From Bacteroidaceae bacterium (GTDB lineage: Bacteria; Bacteroidota; Bacteroidia; Bacteroidales; Bacteroidaceae): DNA of 64,000 bases. The stretch's first letter is position 1. Each line of letters starts with the position of its first letter. Shown here piece by piece: positions 24,655 through 32,141 of the stretch. Below the pieces are notes generated by a model, which was given only the letters and a program-made list of their open reading frames with translations, was not told the origin of the DNA and did not search any database. A program made the translations under genes and the position numbers. The stretch covers positions 1 through 64,000 of the forward strand of contig JAFQUE010000094.1 of assembly GCA_017408685.1 (NCBI GenBank). The letters run 5' to 3'.

Positions 24655-27507
24655 TTATTCCACCTCTTTGTTATTATTTTCAGCAGTTTTCACTTTCTTC
24701 TCTCTGTAATCGGGTTCGTCGATGGTGTACCCGTCAATCTCAAGTTCGGGTATTCCCATGAAATTCTGTTCGTAGAACTTCTCATATTCGCCGAACGTGT
24801 AATACTGTAACAACAAATCAAGATTTGTTTTTGATATTATGAGGGCATTTATTCCTTCGAGCAGCCTTGCAGTCTCGGCATTCGAGTAAAGCCTCTTGCG
24901 GTATACATAGGCTTCGTCGAAATTAAGGAACTCCTTGACCTCGAGCAGTGTCACCCGGGCCTGTTTCTCGAATACTATCTCGAAGTTGCGTACCATGTAA
25001 CGCGAGAAGTTATACCTTGCAATCTCAAAGAGCAGACGCTTCTCGTCGAGCGAGTCGTTAGGATATGCAAGCACAAAGTAATATGGTTCGTTACGCTCGG
25101 CTACAAATGGAGGAACGCTGTCACCGGTACTCCTTATCGTACCATCGGCCTTGCGGTCCCAGATAGAAAGGGATATTCCGCTCTGTAACAGCCTGCCTTC
25201 CTTTATGCCTGTAGATATGTCACCGGCCATGCGACTTACACTATCGGACGGATAATAGGCCACAATCTCGCCAAGAGCCTTGAGTGCCTCGTCCTGCTTG
25301 CCTCCATAGAGTTTGGACATAGCGTCAATGAACATGAAACGTGCGCGGTGATTACCCTTGGGGTACTTCTGGGCCGCAAGGCTGTTCTCCTCTTCCACCA
25401 TGGCATACTCACCCGCCATGTAGTGCGAATAGGCTTTCACATAAAGCGAGTCCTCTTTGTGTCTACGCGTGGCAGCATTGTCAAAATAATCGGGTTGCTG
25501 TATGAGTTTTGTCATTGCGCTGTCGGGGAAGTGCTGCATGAGCAAGAGTTTATAGCGCTCGGCAATCTCAGGTTCTTCCCATCTTGAACCGGCTATGAAG
25601 AGGTTGAAGTATGTATCGGCAATCTTTTCGTATTGCGGATAATCATCGGCAACCCTTTCGAGGTACTTGATGGCAAGTTCCTTGTCACCCACGACATCCT
25701 TGAACCTGACACCCGACTCGAAAAGGGCTTCGCACAATGCCTTGTGTGCATTTTCTTTCTGTTCGTCGGTCACCGGAATCTGCTGTAGATAATACTCCCG
25801 CGTGGTGGGGTCCGTGGACAATGTATCCTCGGGGAGGGGTTCCGGGTCGAGCATTACCGAATCGGCCTGCAATATCGAATCGGAATCGAGCATATCGGTA
25901 TCGGGCGATATACTGTCTTCAAGGATTGCGTTGTCGGCCATAAGGGATGATATTTCGTGACTGAAGCGCCAATAGTCCTTCAGTTCCCTATCACCCCACT
26001 GTTGCTTGAAAGAGCGAACGCCTTGGGCAACAAGTTTGCTGTTGTAGAAGTACCATTGCTGCTGCTCAGTGGGGTCCTGTATTGTCATGTCGGCCATGGA
26101 ACCGGCATTATCGAGTTCGCTGCCGCCGCTCTCGCGCTCTGTCTTCTTCTCTTCTTTTTTGCGGAGTTCTTCAAGACGTTTGGCCTCCTCAATGCGCTCG
26201 TCTATTATGGGATTGAGTTTCTCGGGCGGGAGAGTGGACCAATAGAGCAGTTCACTCTGCTTCTCTACTACATCGGTAAACTGTACTATATTGCCGAGCA
26301 CCTGACTGCGGAACAGCGCCTCGTCGTACCCCGCTGTCGCTTCGCTTATCATGGGGACACCTTTGGAATAGTTCTCGTTGGCTTTGGAGAACTTTTCCTG
26401 GTTCCAGTAGATTTTTGCCAAAGAAAAATGGAGCATACCCGTGCCGTAACCGCTTGTCGCCCCCTCGGCCACACCGGTCTCATAGGCCTTGATTGCCTCG
26501 GCCGTATCCTTACGGCTCATGTGTATATTGCCTATGGCATAGTATATCTGGGACAAGTATTCCTCGTTCTTGGGAGAACGCGCCATGCGTTTGAGTTTGC
26601 GTAGAATTTTCTTGTGGTTTTCGGTTGTAGCGGTCTCGGTCTGACGTATGCGCGCATTGAACTCCAGTTCATATGGGGGACTCTTGGATATTGTCTTGCC
26701 GAAACTTTTATATGCGGCCATGCTGTCGCCCGTCGCTGCATAAAGCTGACCCAAAAGATAATACTCGCGGGCCTTGTCAAGGGATGTTGCCCCGTCGCGC
26801 TTCATGCCTTTGACAACATGCGGAATAGCCTCATCAAGACGGGTTTGTTTGAGCAAAAGGTTCCCTTTTGCCTGCGCAAACTCTTCATCGAGCGATTCGG
26901 GAACCGTGTCACGCTGCACACGTTGCAGTATCTCTTCGGCCTCATAGAGCCAGTCGAGTTCGCTGTAACATTCGGCAAGTCTTATGCGGGCCCGGGCCAC
27001 AATATTGCGGTCATCCTCGTATAGACGTGAAATGTATATGTATGTACTTGCTGCTTCGGTGAACTCCCCTTTTTGCATTTGGGAATCGGCCAGCAGGAAC
27101 CATGCACGCCACAGGAAGGGATTGAACTCCTTCTTGGCATAGAAACGTTTCTGTTTAGGACTCAATTTCTTGCCCGAAGGTTTCTTAGGGCGCCTTTTTA
27201 TCGAGTGATTCTTGATTGCTTTCTGCGCCTTTTCAATAGCCTTGTCATATTTGTCAGTACCCTGCTTCTGTGTATTCTCATCGCTTATCGTCAGCAGAGG
27301 CAACAGTTCAAGATAGTTATCCTTGTGTCCTTTGGACTGCGCCTTGAGGGCCTGGTCATAGGCCTGTTTGCCGTTGTAATAGGTGTTATAACGTGCTGTA
27401 AAGGCATGATATGCGCGCGTGGCGGCTGTATTCTTCTTGCGGCTTGCACAGTTGCACAAGCCAAGCACAGCCACTAATGCGAATATATACAAAAAGCCTT
27501 TCTTCAC
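24655..27507 (-). CDS. sprE: SprE/PorW-type T9SS TPR lipoprotein
   Basis: This 950-residue protein has a lipoprotein signal (cysteines at 18 and 20) and the N-terminal phrase FTARYNTYYNGKQAYDQAL, which matches the diagnostic start of SprE (Flavobacterium johnsoniae) and PorW (P. gingivalis). A basic linker (about 100-125) is followed by many tetratricopeptide-like helical repeats (for example FLWRAWFLLADSQMQKGEFT and YAATGDSMAAYKSFGKTI). A charged Glu/Lys segment with EELRKKEEKKTERESG lies near residue 450, and an acidic stretch rich in Asp and Ser near 540-570. SprE/PorW is needed for T9SS function and in recent models links the motor to the translocon. It is directly upstream of porX, 5 nt apart, which supports the assignment. 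The exact name (SprE or PorW) is a matter of family usage. Confidence 0.88.
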   Translation of the reverse strand: MKKGFLYIFALVAVLGLCNCASRKKNTAATRAYHAFTARYNTYYNGKQAYDQALKAQSKGHKDNYLELLPLLTISDENTQKQGTDKYDKAIEKAQKAIKNHSIKRRPKKPSGKKLSPKQKRFYAKKEFNPFLWRAWFLLADSQMQKGEFTEAASTYIYISRLYEDDRNIVARARIRLAECYSELDWLYEAEEILQRVQRDTVPESLDEEFAQAKGNLLLKQTRLDEAIPHVVKGMKRDGATSLDKAREYYLLGQLYAATGDSMAAYKSFGKTISKSPPYELEFNARIRQTETATTENHKKILRKLKRMARSPKNEEYLSQIYYAIGNIHMSRKDTAEAIKAYETGVAEGATSGYGTGMLHFSLAKIYWNQEKFSKANENYSKGVPMISEATAGYDEALFRSQVLGNIVQFTDVVEKQSELLYWSTLPPEKLNPIIDERIEEAKRLEELRKKEEKKTERESGGSELDNAGSMADMTIQDPTEQQQWYFYNSKLVAQGVRSFKQQWGDRELKDYWRFSHEISSLMADNAILEDSISPDTDMLDSDSILQADSVMLDPEPLPEDTLSTDPTTREYYLQQIPVTDEQKENAHKALCEALFESGVRFKDVVGDKELAIKYLERVADDYPQYEKIADTYFNLFIAGSRWEEPEIAERYKLLLMQHFPDSAMTKLIQQPDYFDNAATRRHKEDSLYVKAYSHYMAGEYAMVEEENSLAAQKYPKGNHRARFMFIDAMSKLYGGKQDEALKALGEIVAYYPSDSVSRMAGDISTGIKEGRLLQSGISLSIWDRKADGTIRSTGDSVPPFVAERNEPYYFVLAYPNDSLDEKRLLFEIARYNFSRYMVRNFEIVFEKQARVTLLEVKEFLNFDEAYVYRKRLYSNAETARLLEGINALIISKTNLDLLLQYYTFGEYEKFYEQNFMGIPELEIDGYTIDEPDYREKKVKTAENNNKEVE

Positions 27508-27568
27508 GTCTGTAAAAATTATATACTATAATAACTTGGAAGATACAGTTTTATTGTCCTGCGCATGA

Positions 27569-27955
27569 TTACTTGCGGAGAATCATAAGGACCTCCTCCC
27601 TCACTTCATCGGGCAATTCAATGCCACGTGTCTGCAAGCACTGCACCCAAGTGTCTACCTCCTCCTCTTTCATGGTATAAAGCACCTGCCGGAACTCCTC
27701 GATGTCACTCTCGGTATATTCCTGCGGGGCGACGCCCTTGAAACGGTCAAGTTCCTCATCATCGAAATAAAGGCCTTCGCCGCCATTCCCCTTCTCACAG
27801 TTTGCATGTCTGCCGCAACAACCGCCTTCACTGCCATGGTCATGATGTTCCTCGACCACCTGACCGGCCTTGCCATACTTCCTTAAGAAACAGAAGGCAA
27901 CAATCATGAGCAGCAGAACAACACACAGAATAATCGTATTTCCCATTATTGCCAT
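27569..27955 (-). CDS. Small single-span membrane protein of the T9SS operon
   Basis: This 128-residue protein (from MAIMGNTIILCV) has one N-terminal membrane segment at about residues 5-23. A His/Cys-rich stretch follows (EEHHDHGSEGGCCGRHANC), and then an acidic helical domain with FDDEELDRFKGVAPQEYTE and EEFREVLYTM-like phrases. From memory, close relatives occur in Bacteroides and are sometimes misannotated as phospholipases; I see no hydrolase motif. The frame is open to an ATG at 27979, but a TATCTTCG promoter box covers that region, so the start is put at 27955. The SprE/PorW gene follows after 61 nt. It is probably the first gene of the operon. The HHDH and CC motifs suggest metal binding, unproven. 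Confidence 0.75.
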   Translation of the reverse strand: MAIMGNTIILCVVLLLMIVAFCFLRKYGKAGQVVEEHHDHGSEGGCCGRHANCEKGNGGEGLYFDDEELDRFKGVAPQEYTESDIEEFRQVLYTMKEEEVDTWVQCLQTRGIELPDEVREEVLMILRK

Positions 27956-27966
27956 TTTTACACTCG

Positions 27967-27974
27967 CGAAGATA
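27967..27974 (-). promoter_or_regulatory. Probable -7 box of the T9SS-associated operon
   Basis: On the minus strand TATCTTCG is 11 nt before the chosen start at 27955. The start codon choice depends on it, because an in-frame ATG 8 codons upstream would lie across this box. No TTTG was seen at the expected -33 place. Confidence 0.4.
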
Positions 27975-28263
27975 CTCAATAAAATTGAGAAGCCATTTGA
28001 TTTCTCTTAAAATAAATTACTATATTACATAAAATAGCAAAAGGCAACAAACTCCGCTGACAAAATGCCAAAAGACACAAACCGTAGTTACCACACAAAC
28101 AAATAACACTTTTCATCATTTCAGACTAAAAAAATATCAATTTGTTGCACATAATAAATAAATTGTTGTATCTTCGCTCGCATTCAAGACAAAACTGCGC
28201 TTTGAATAAAATTAGCAAAATGACAGTACAATAAATTAAATAAAGAATAAAAAGAATATCGAC
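27975..28263. other. Divergent intergenic region
   Basis: This AT-rich region separates the minus-strand T9SS operon from the plus-strand FKBP operon. It contains the promoter-like sites listed separately and no convincing gene or strong hairpin. Confidence 0.5.
28144..28176 (+). promoter_or_regulatory. Probable promoter of the FKBP-FKBP-Lrp operon
   Basis: GTTG at 28144-28147 and TATCTTCG at 28169-28176 are 21 bp apart. The ATG of the first gene is at 28264, leaving a leader of about 80 nt. Confidence 0.5.
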
Positions 28264-28848
28264 ATGGACAAATTCAGTTACGGCCTCGGAATGGGAATAG
28301 GCCAGAATCTACTATCAATGGGTGTAAAAGAGATGAACGTCGAGGACTTCATCAAAGGAATAAAAGATATCCTTGCCGGCAACAAGACCGAAATGACTCA
28401 TGCCGAGGCCCAGAAAGTGGTCAACGAACACTTCAGGAAACTTGCCGAAGAGGCATATGCCATAAACAAGGCTGCCGGCGAGAACTTCCTTGCCGAGAAC
28501 GCGAAGAAAGCGGGTGTAATCACATTGCCCAGCGGACTGCAATACGAGATTGTCAAAGAAGGCAACGGTAAAAGACCTGCTGCAACAGACCGCGTACAGT
28601 GCCATTACGAGGGCACACTCATTGATGGTACAGTCTTTGACAGTTCCATCAAGCGCGGAGAACCCGCAGTATTCGGCGTAAACCAGGTTATCAAAGGATG
28701 GGTAGAAGCACTGCAGCTCATGCCTGAAGGTTCTAAATGGCGTTTGTACATCCCATACGACATGGCATACGGAGAGCATGGTGCAGGAGAGATGATACCG
28801 CCATACAGCGCGCTCATATTTGACGTAGAACTTATCAAAGTCCTCTAA
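28264..28848 (+). CDS. FKBP-type peptidyl-prolyl isomerase, Mip/FkpA type
   Basis: This 194-residue protein catalyses cis-trans isomerisation of X-Pro bonds. An N-terminal helical dimerisation domain (about 1-80, MDKFSYGLGMGIGQNLLSMG) precedes the FKBP catalytic domain (about 90-194) with VQCHYEGTLIDGTVFDSS, VIKGWVEALQLMPEGSKWRLYIP and YGEHGAGEMIPPYSALIFDVEL. No signal peptide is seen, so it is probably cytoplasmic, unlike the next gene. It is 5 nt upstream of the lipoprotein FKBP and cotranscribed with it. Confidence 0.92.
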   Translation: MDKFSYGLGMGIGQNLLSMGVKEMNVEDFIKGIKDILAGNKTEMTHAEAQKVVNEHFRKLAEEAYAINKAAGENFLAENAKKAGVITLPSGLQYEIVKEGNGKRPAATDRVQCHYEGTLIDGTVFDSSIKRGEPAVFGVNQVIKGWVEALQLMPEGSKWRLYIPYDMAYGEHGAGEMIPPYSALIFDVELIKVL

Positions 28849-28853
28849 AAACA

Positions 28854-29687
28854 ATGAGAAAATCATTCAAGGCATTCGCGTTCGGTATTGTATTGACCGC
28901 CGGCTGTGCACTTTCTGCCGGCTGTGCCGGGACAGGCGCCGGCAGCAATGCAAGACTTGACAACGAGGAAGACTCGATAGCATATGCCGTGAGCATGCTG
29001 TTATCCGAATCAATACCGGAAAAAATGTCTGAAGAGGGTATTGATTCCACCACGTTGGACGAGTTCATCCGCGGCATGCGCATGGCATTCCCGCTTGACG
29101 ACACAGCCGAAGAGAGAGCATTCCTCAGCGGCATATATGCCGCCGCTGAGGCTGCAAATATGCTGGAGCAGGTCGACAGGTCCATTTACCCCGATGAAAT
29201 GGGGAAAAAAGTTGACAGGAGAGTTTTTCTTGAGGGACTCATAGCAAATGCAAGCGGCAACGAAGAGGTCATGAACAATGACTTCGCGAGGGCGTACTAC
29301 AACACAAAAATATTCCGCGCCCGCAGCGAGCAGTTCATTGCAGACAACACAAAACGTCCGGGAGTGGTAACATTGCCAAGCGGTGTCCAGTACAAGATTG
29401 AAATCCAGGGCAAAGGAGAAAAAAACGAATATCCGGACAAGGTCACATGCATATATAAAGGGACTTTCCCCAACGGTGCCGTCTTCTCCTCATCACAGGG
29501 AAAAAGTGTCGAACTTGACGTGGACGGACTAGTCCCCGGATTGGCCGAAGTATTGACAACACTTCCTGCCGGCACGCGGTTCAAGGCATATATTCCGTGG
29601 AACCTTGCCTACGGTGCCAAAGGCAGCAACAGCATTCCGCCGTACAGTGCGTTGGTATACGACATTGAAATCATAGAGACAAAGTAA
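28854..29687 (+). CDS. FKBP-type peptidyl-prolyl isomerase lipoprotein
   Basis: This 277-residue protein has a lipoprotein signal with two lipobox-like sites in tandem, LTAGC (C18) and LSAGC (C24). The N-terminal helical domain spans about 35-150, and the FKBP fold about 165-277, with VTCIYKGTFPNGAVFSSS and SIPPYSALVYDIEIIE. The distance between the two conserved halves is slightly altered compared with the previous gene, and several active-site aromatics differ (for example ELDVDGLVPGLAEVL where the relative has VIKGWVEAL). It therefore may be a chaperone more than an efficient isomerase. It is probably membrane-anchored in the periplasm, where it could help fold exported proteins. Confidence 0.88.
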   Translation: MRKSFKAFAFGIVLTAGCALSAGCAGTGAGSNARLDNEEDSIAYAVSMLLSESIPEKMSEEGIDSTTLDEFIRGMRMAFPLDDTAEERAFLSGIYAAAEAANMLEQVDRSIYPDEMGKKVDRRVFLEGLIANASGNEEVMNNDFARAYYNTKIFRARSEQFIADNTKRPGVVTLPSGVQYKIEIQGKGEKNEYPDKVTCIYKGTFPNGAVFSSSQGKSVELDVDGLVPGLAEVLTTLPAGTRFKAYIPWNLAYGAKGSNSIPPYSALVYDIEIIETK

Positions 29688-29716
29688 ACACAAACAACCT
29701 AACCATAAGAGAAACG

Positions 29717-30184
29717 ATGAAAAACATTGAATGCAAAGTCGACGCGCTCGACTTGAAAATCCTGAGCATAATCTCTAAAGATGCAAGAATACCTTTCCGC
29801 AATGTCGCAGAAATGTGCGGTGTCTCAAGAGCGGCCATTCACCTGCGTGTCCAGCACCTCATTGACATGGGTATAATTTCCGGTTCGTGCTACGAGATTG
29901 ACGCACGCCGCCTTGGTTACAAGACATGCACATACATAGGTATACGCCTTGAGCGCGGTTCCATGTACAAGGAGGTGGTAGAGCGCCTGCGCGAAATCCC
30001 GGAAGTCGTAGAGTGCTGTTATACCACCGGCCCGTACTCCATACTTGCCAAAATGTACTCACACGACAACGAACACCTCATGCAACTGCTGAACGGCAGT
30101 GTACAGGATATTCCGGGTGTTGTGAGCACCGAAACCATGATTGTCCTTGACAACAGCATAAAGCGCAACATGCCTTTGGAATGA
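29717..30184 (+). CDS. Lrp/AsnC family transcriptional regulator
   Basis: This 155-residue regulator has an N-terminal winged helix-turn-helix (about 10-60: DALDLKILSIISKDARIPF, then VAEMCGVSRAAIHLRVQHL) and a C-terminal RAM ligand-binding domain (about 70-150). Lrp family members form dimers to octamers and usually respond to amino acids. The gene is 29 nt after the FKBP lipoprotein gene and is closed by the hairpin at 30211-30230. Target and effector cannot be read from the sequence. The next gene, an amidotransferase/dipeptidase fusion, is a plausible local target. Confidence 0.93.
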   Translation: MKNIECKVDALDLKILSIISKDARIPFRNVAEMCGVSRAAIHLRVQHLIDMGIISGSCYEIDARRLGYKTCTYIGIRLERGSMYKEVVERLREIPEVVECCYTTGPYSILAKMYSHDNEHLMQLLNGSVQDIPGVVSTETMIVLDNSIKRNMPLE

Positions 30185-30210
30185 GACACTCAACTACATT
30201 GACAACATGA

Positions 30211-30234
30211 GGGTGACCCGCGGGTCACCCTTTT
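30211..30234 (+). terminator. Terminator after the Lrp gene, 18 nt before the next start
   Basis: The 20-nt perfect palindrome gggtgacccgcgggtcaccc at 30211-30230 is followed by TTTTATT. The next gene on the same strand starts at 30249 with no room for a promoter between, so the hairpin must be read through at least in part or the downstream promoter lies inside the Lrp gene. Confidence 0.75.
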
Positions 30235-30248
30235 ATTGAAGAAAACAT

Positions 30249-32018
30249 ATGAACGAGCATTCCTTTAACCTGCAAGATATACTTGGCACATCGGATTCAG
30301 ACTATCCGGCATGGAACAGACGCCCCGTGATTGGCATAACGGCCAATTTCATGGAAGACAAGGCCACTCTTGCCGAGGCCTACTACCGGTCGGTTATTGC
30401 GGCAGGCGGCACTCCCCTGCTCATTCCGCCGTACCAAGAGCGGGAAGCGCTCTTCGAGACCATTGAGCACGTAGACGCCATAATACTCAGCGGAGGCGCC
30501 GACATAGACCCGCGTTACATGGGAGAAGAACCGGACTACACGCTGTTGCACACGATAAACCCGAAGCGCGACACTCAGGAGATTCTGCTCACCGTACTTG
30601 CCGAAAGACGCGGCATGCCGATATTGGGAATATGTCGCGGCATACAGATGTTGGCTGCAGCACTGGGCGGCAACGTTCACCAGGACATCTATGCAGGAAT
30701 AGGCGGCGAGTTGCTCATGCACGACCAAGACCCGGTGGAAAGGCACAAGACCACACACAGCGTGGACATTGTACAAGGGAGCCTCCTGGCACGGATATTC
30801 GGGACAAAGGAACTTGCGGTAAACACATTCCACCATCAGGCCGTCAAGAGCCTCCCGAGCGGTTTCATGGTCAACGCTACGGCAACTGACGGTGTAATTG
30901 AAGGCATTGAGACCACTGACTGCCGCCCTATAATTGGAGTGCAATGGCACCCGGAATCGTTCATCATGGACAACAACCGTTGCATGTTGCCCATATTCCA
31001 ATGGGTAGTAAACGAGGCCATGCTCTATCGCCGGACCAAGGAACTGCACGGCAGAATAACTACAATTGACTCACATTGCGACACTCCTATGCTCTTTGCC
31101 GAAGGGTACAGACTCGAAGGACGTAGCGACAAGGCACTTGTGGACCTGCACAAGATGAGGGAAGGCATGCTCGATGTGGTAACAATGGCCGCATATATAC
31201 CACAGAAAGGGCGTGACGCTGAATCGTTGGCTGCTGCTGCGGAAAAAGCAACCATACTGCTTGACGGCATAGAAGAGCAGGTTGCAAGGAACAGCAGCCA
31301 CATACAACTATGCAGTACGCCCCGCGAAGTCATGCAAGCAAAAAAGGCCGGAAAGAGAGCCATCATGCGTGCTATCGAAAACGGATATGCGATAGGTACA
31401 GACTTATCACTCATAAGACACTTCAAGGAGAGAGGGGTTGTATACATGACACTATGCCATAATGGCGACAACGACATATGCGATTCGGCGCGCGGCAATG
31501 GCGAACATGGAGGTTTGAGTGCATACGGCAGGGAAGTTGTCAAGGAGATGAACCGCCAAGGCATGATGATTGACCTTTCACATGCAGCCGAAAGCACATT
31601 CGATGATGTGCTTCTTGCCAGCACACAGCCGGTTGTGTGCTCACATTCATCATGCAGGGCGCTTTGCGACCATCCCCGCAACCTCACCGACAGGCAGATT
31701 AAGGCCTTGGCAGACAAAGGCGGGGTAATGCAGGTAACAATGTACAACGGGTTTCTGCGCAAGGATGGCGAGGCTGCTTTGGACGACTTTATGCTGCACC
31801 TTGAGCATGCAATCTCCGTTGCGGGTATTGACCATGTAGGTATAGGTACAGACTTTGACGGTGACGGAAAGATTATAGGTTGCTCATCGGCTTCGCAACT
31901 GTCCAACATAACGCGTGAACTGCTTCGCAGGGGTTACAGCAATGAGAATATAGGGAAAATATGGGGCGGGAACTGGCTACGGGTAATGAAGCAAGTGCAG
32001 GAGAGTACACAACAGTAG
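30249..32018 (+). CDS. Class I amidotransferase / membrane dipeptidase fusion
   Basis: This 589-residue protein joins two enzymes. Residues 25-265 form a class I glutamine-amidotransferase-like domain of the PuuD/peptidase C26 type (gamma-glutamyl hydrolase): nucleophile C129 in GICRGIQML, H234 and E236 in VQWHPESF. Residues 270-585 form a peptidase M19 (renal/membrane dipeptidase) domain: zinc ligands H276 and D278 in TIDSHCDTP, then HSSCRAL and GIGTDFDG. No signal peptide is visible, so it is probably cytoplasmic. The first domain should release the gamma-linked glutamate and the second split dipeptides, so glutathione-like or gamma-glutamyl peptides are plausible substrates. Similar fusions exist in Bacteroides, from memory. 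The start at 30249 follows agaagaaaacat. Confidence 0.9.
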   Translation: MNEHSFNLQDILGTSDSDYPAWNRRPVIGITANFMEDKATLAEAYYRSVIAAGGTPLLIPPYQEREALFETIEHVDAIILSGGADIDPRYMGEEPDYTLLHTINPKRDTQEILLTVLAERRGMPILGICRGIQMLAAALGGNVHQDIYAGIGGELLMHDQDPVERHKTTHSVDIVQGSLLARIFGTKELAVNTFHHQAVKSLPSGFMVNATATDGVIEGIETTDCRPIIGVQWHPESFIMDNNRCMLPIFQWVVNEAMLYRRTKELHGRITTIDSHCDTPMLFAEGYRLEGRSDKALVDLHKMREGMLDVVTMAAYIPQKGRDAESLAAAAEKATILLDGIEEQVARNSSHIQLCSTPREVMQAKKAGKRAIMRAIENGYAIGTDLSLIRHFKERGVVYMTLCHNGDNDICDSARGNGEHGGLSAYGREVVKEMNRQGMMIDLSHAAESTFDDVLLASTQPVVCSHSSCRALCDHPRNLTDRQIKALADKGGVMQVTMYNGFLRKDGEAALDDFMLHLEHAISVAGIDHVGIGTDFDGDGKIIGCSSASQLSNITRELLRRGYSNENIGKIWGGNWLRVMKQVQESTQQ

Positions 32019-32046
32019 CCACAGTTATACAAAAAAACCAAAATTC

Positions 32047-32077
32047 TTTGCAATTATTGTTATATTTCGTTTCTTTG
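32047..32077 (+). promoter_or_regulatory. Possible promoter of the CotH protein gene
   Basis: TTTG at 32047-32050 and TTTCTTTG at 32070-32077 are 19 bp apart. The second box has T in place of the conserved A, so the match is imperfect. The ATG is at 32142. Confidence 0.4.
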
Positions 32078-32089
32078 TAGAAATATATA

Positions 32090-32108
32090 TTTATCCCTTT
32101 GGGATAAA
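32090..32108 (+). promoter_or_regulatory. Hairpin in the CotH leader
   Basis: Arms tttatccc and gggataaa pair over 8 bp with loop ttt, between the probable promoter and the ATG at 32142. No U-tract follows directly, so it is more likely an mRNA 5' structure than a terminator. Confidence 0.35.
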
Positions 32109-32141
32109 ACCCGACACACACGAATATAACAGTACTGCAAT

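Noticed and set aside
30297..31049. Long open frame of about 250 codons on the minus strand
   Set aside because: It lies wholly inside the well-supported amidotransferase/dipeptidase gene on the other strand, and its composition (many Tyr, His and Cys in no known motif) is that of an antisense shadow.
31025..31909. Minus-strand open frame of about 294 codons
   Set aside because: Antisense to the dipeptidase half of the fusion gene, Ser/Cys/Pro-rich with no domain or start context.
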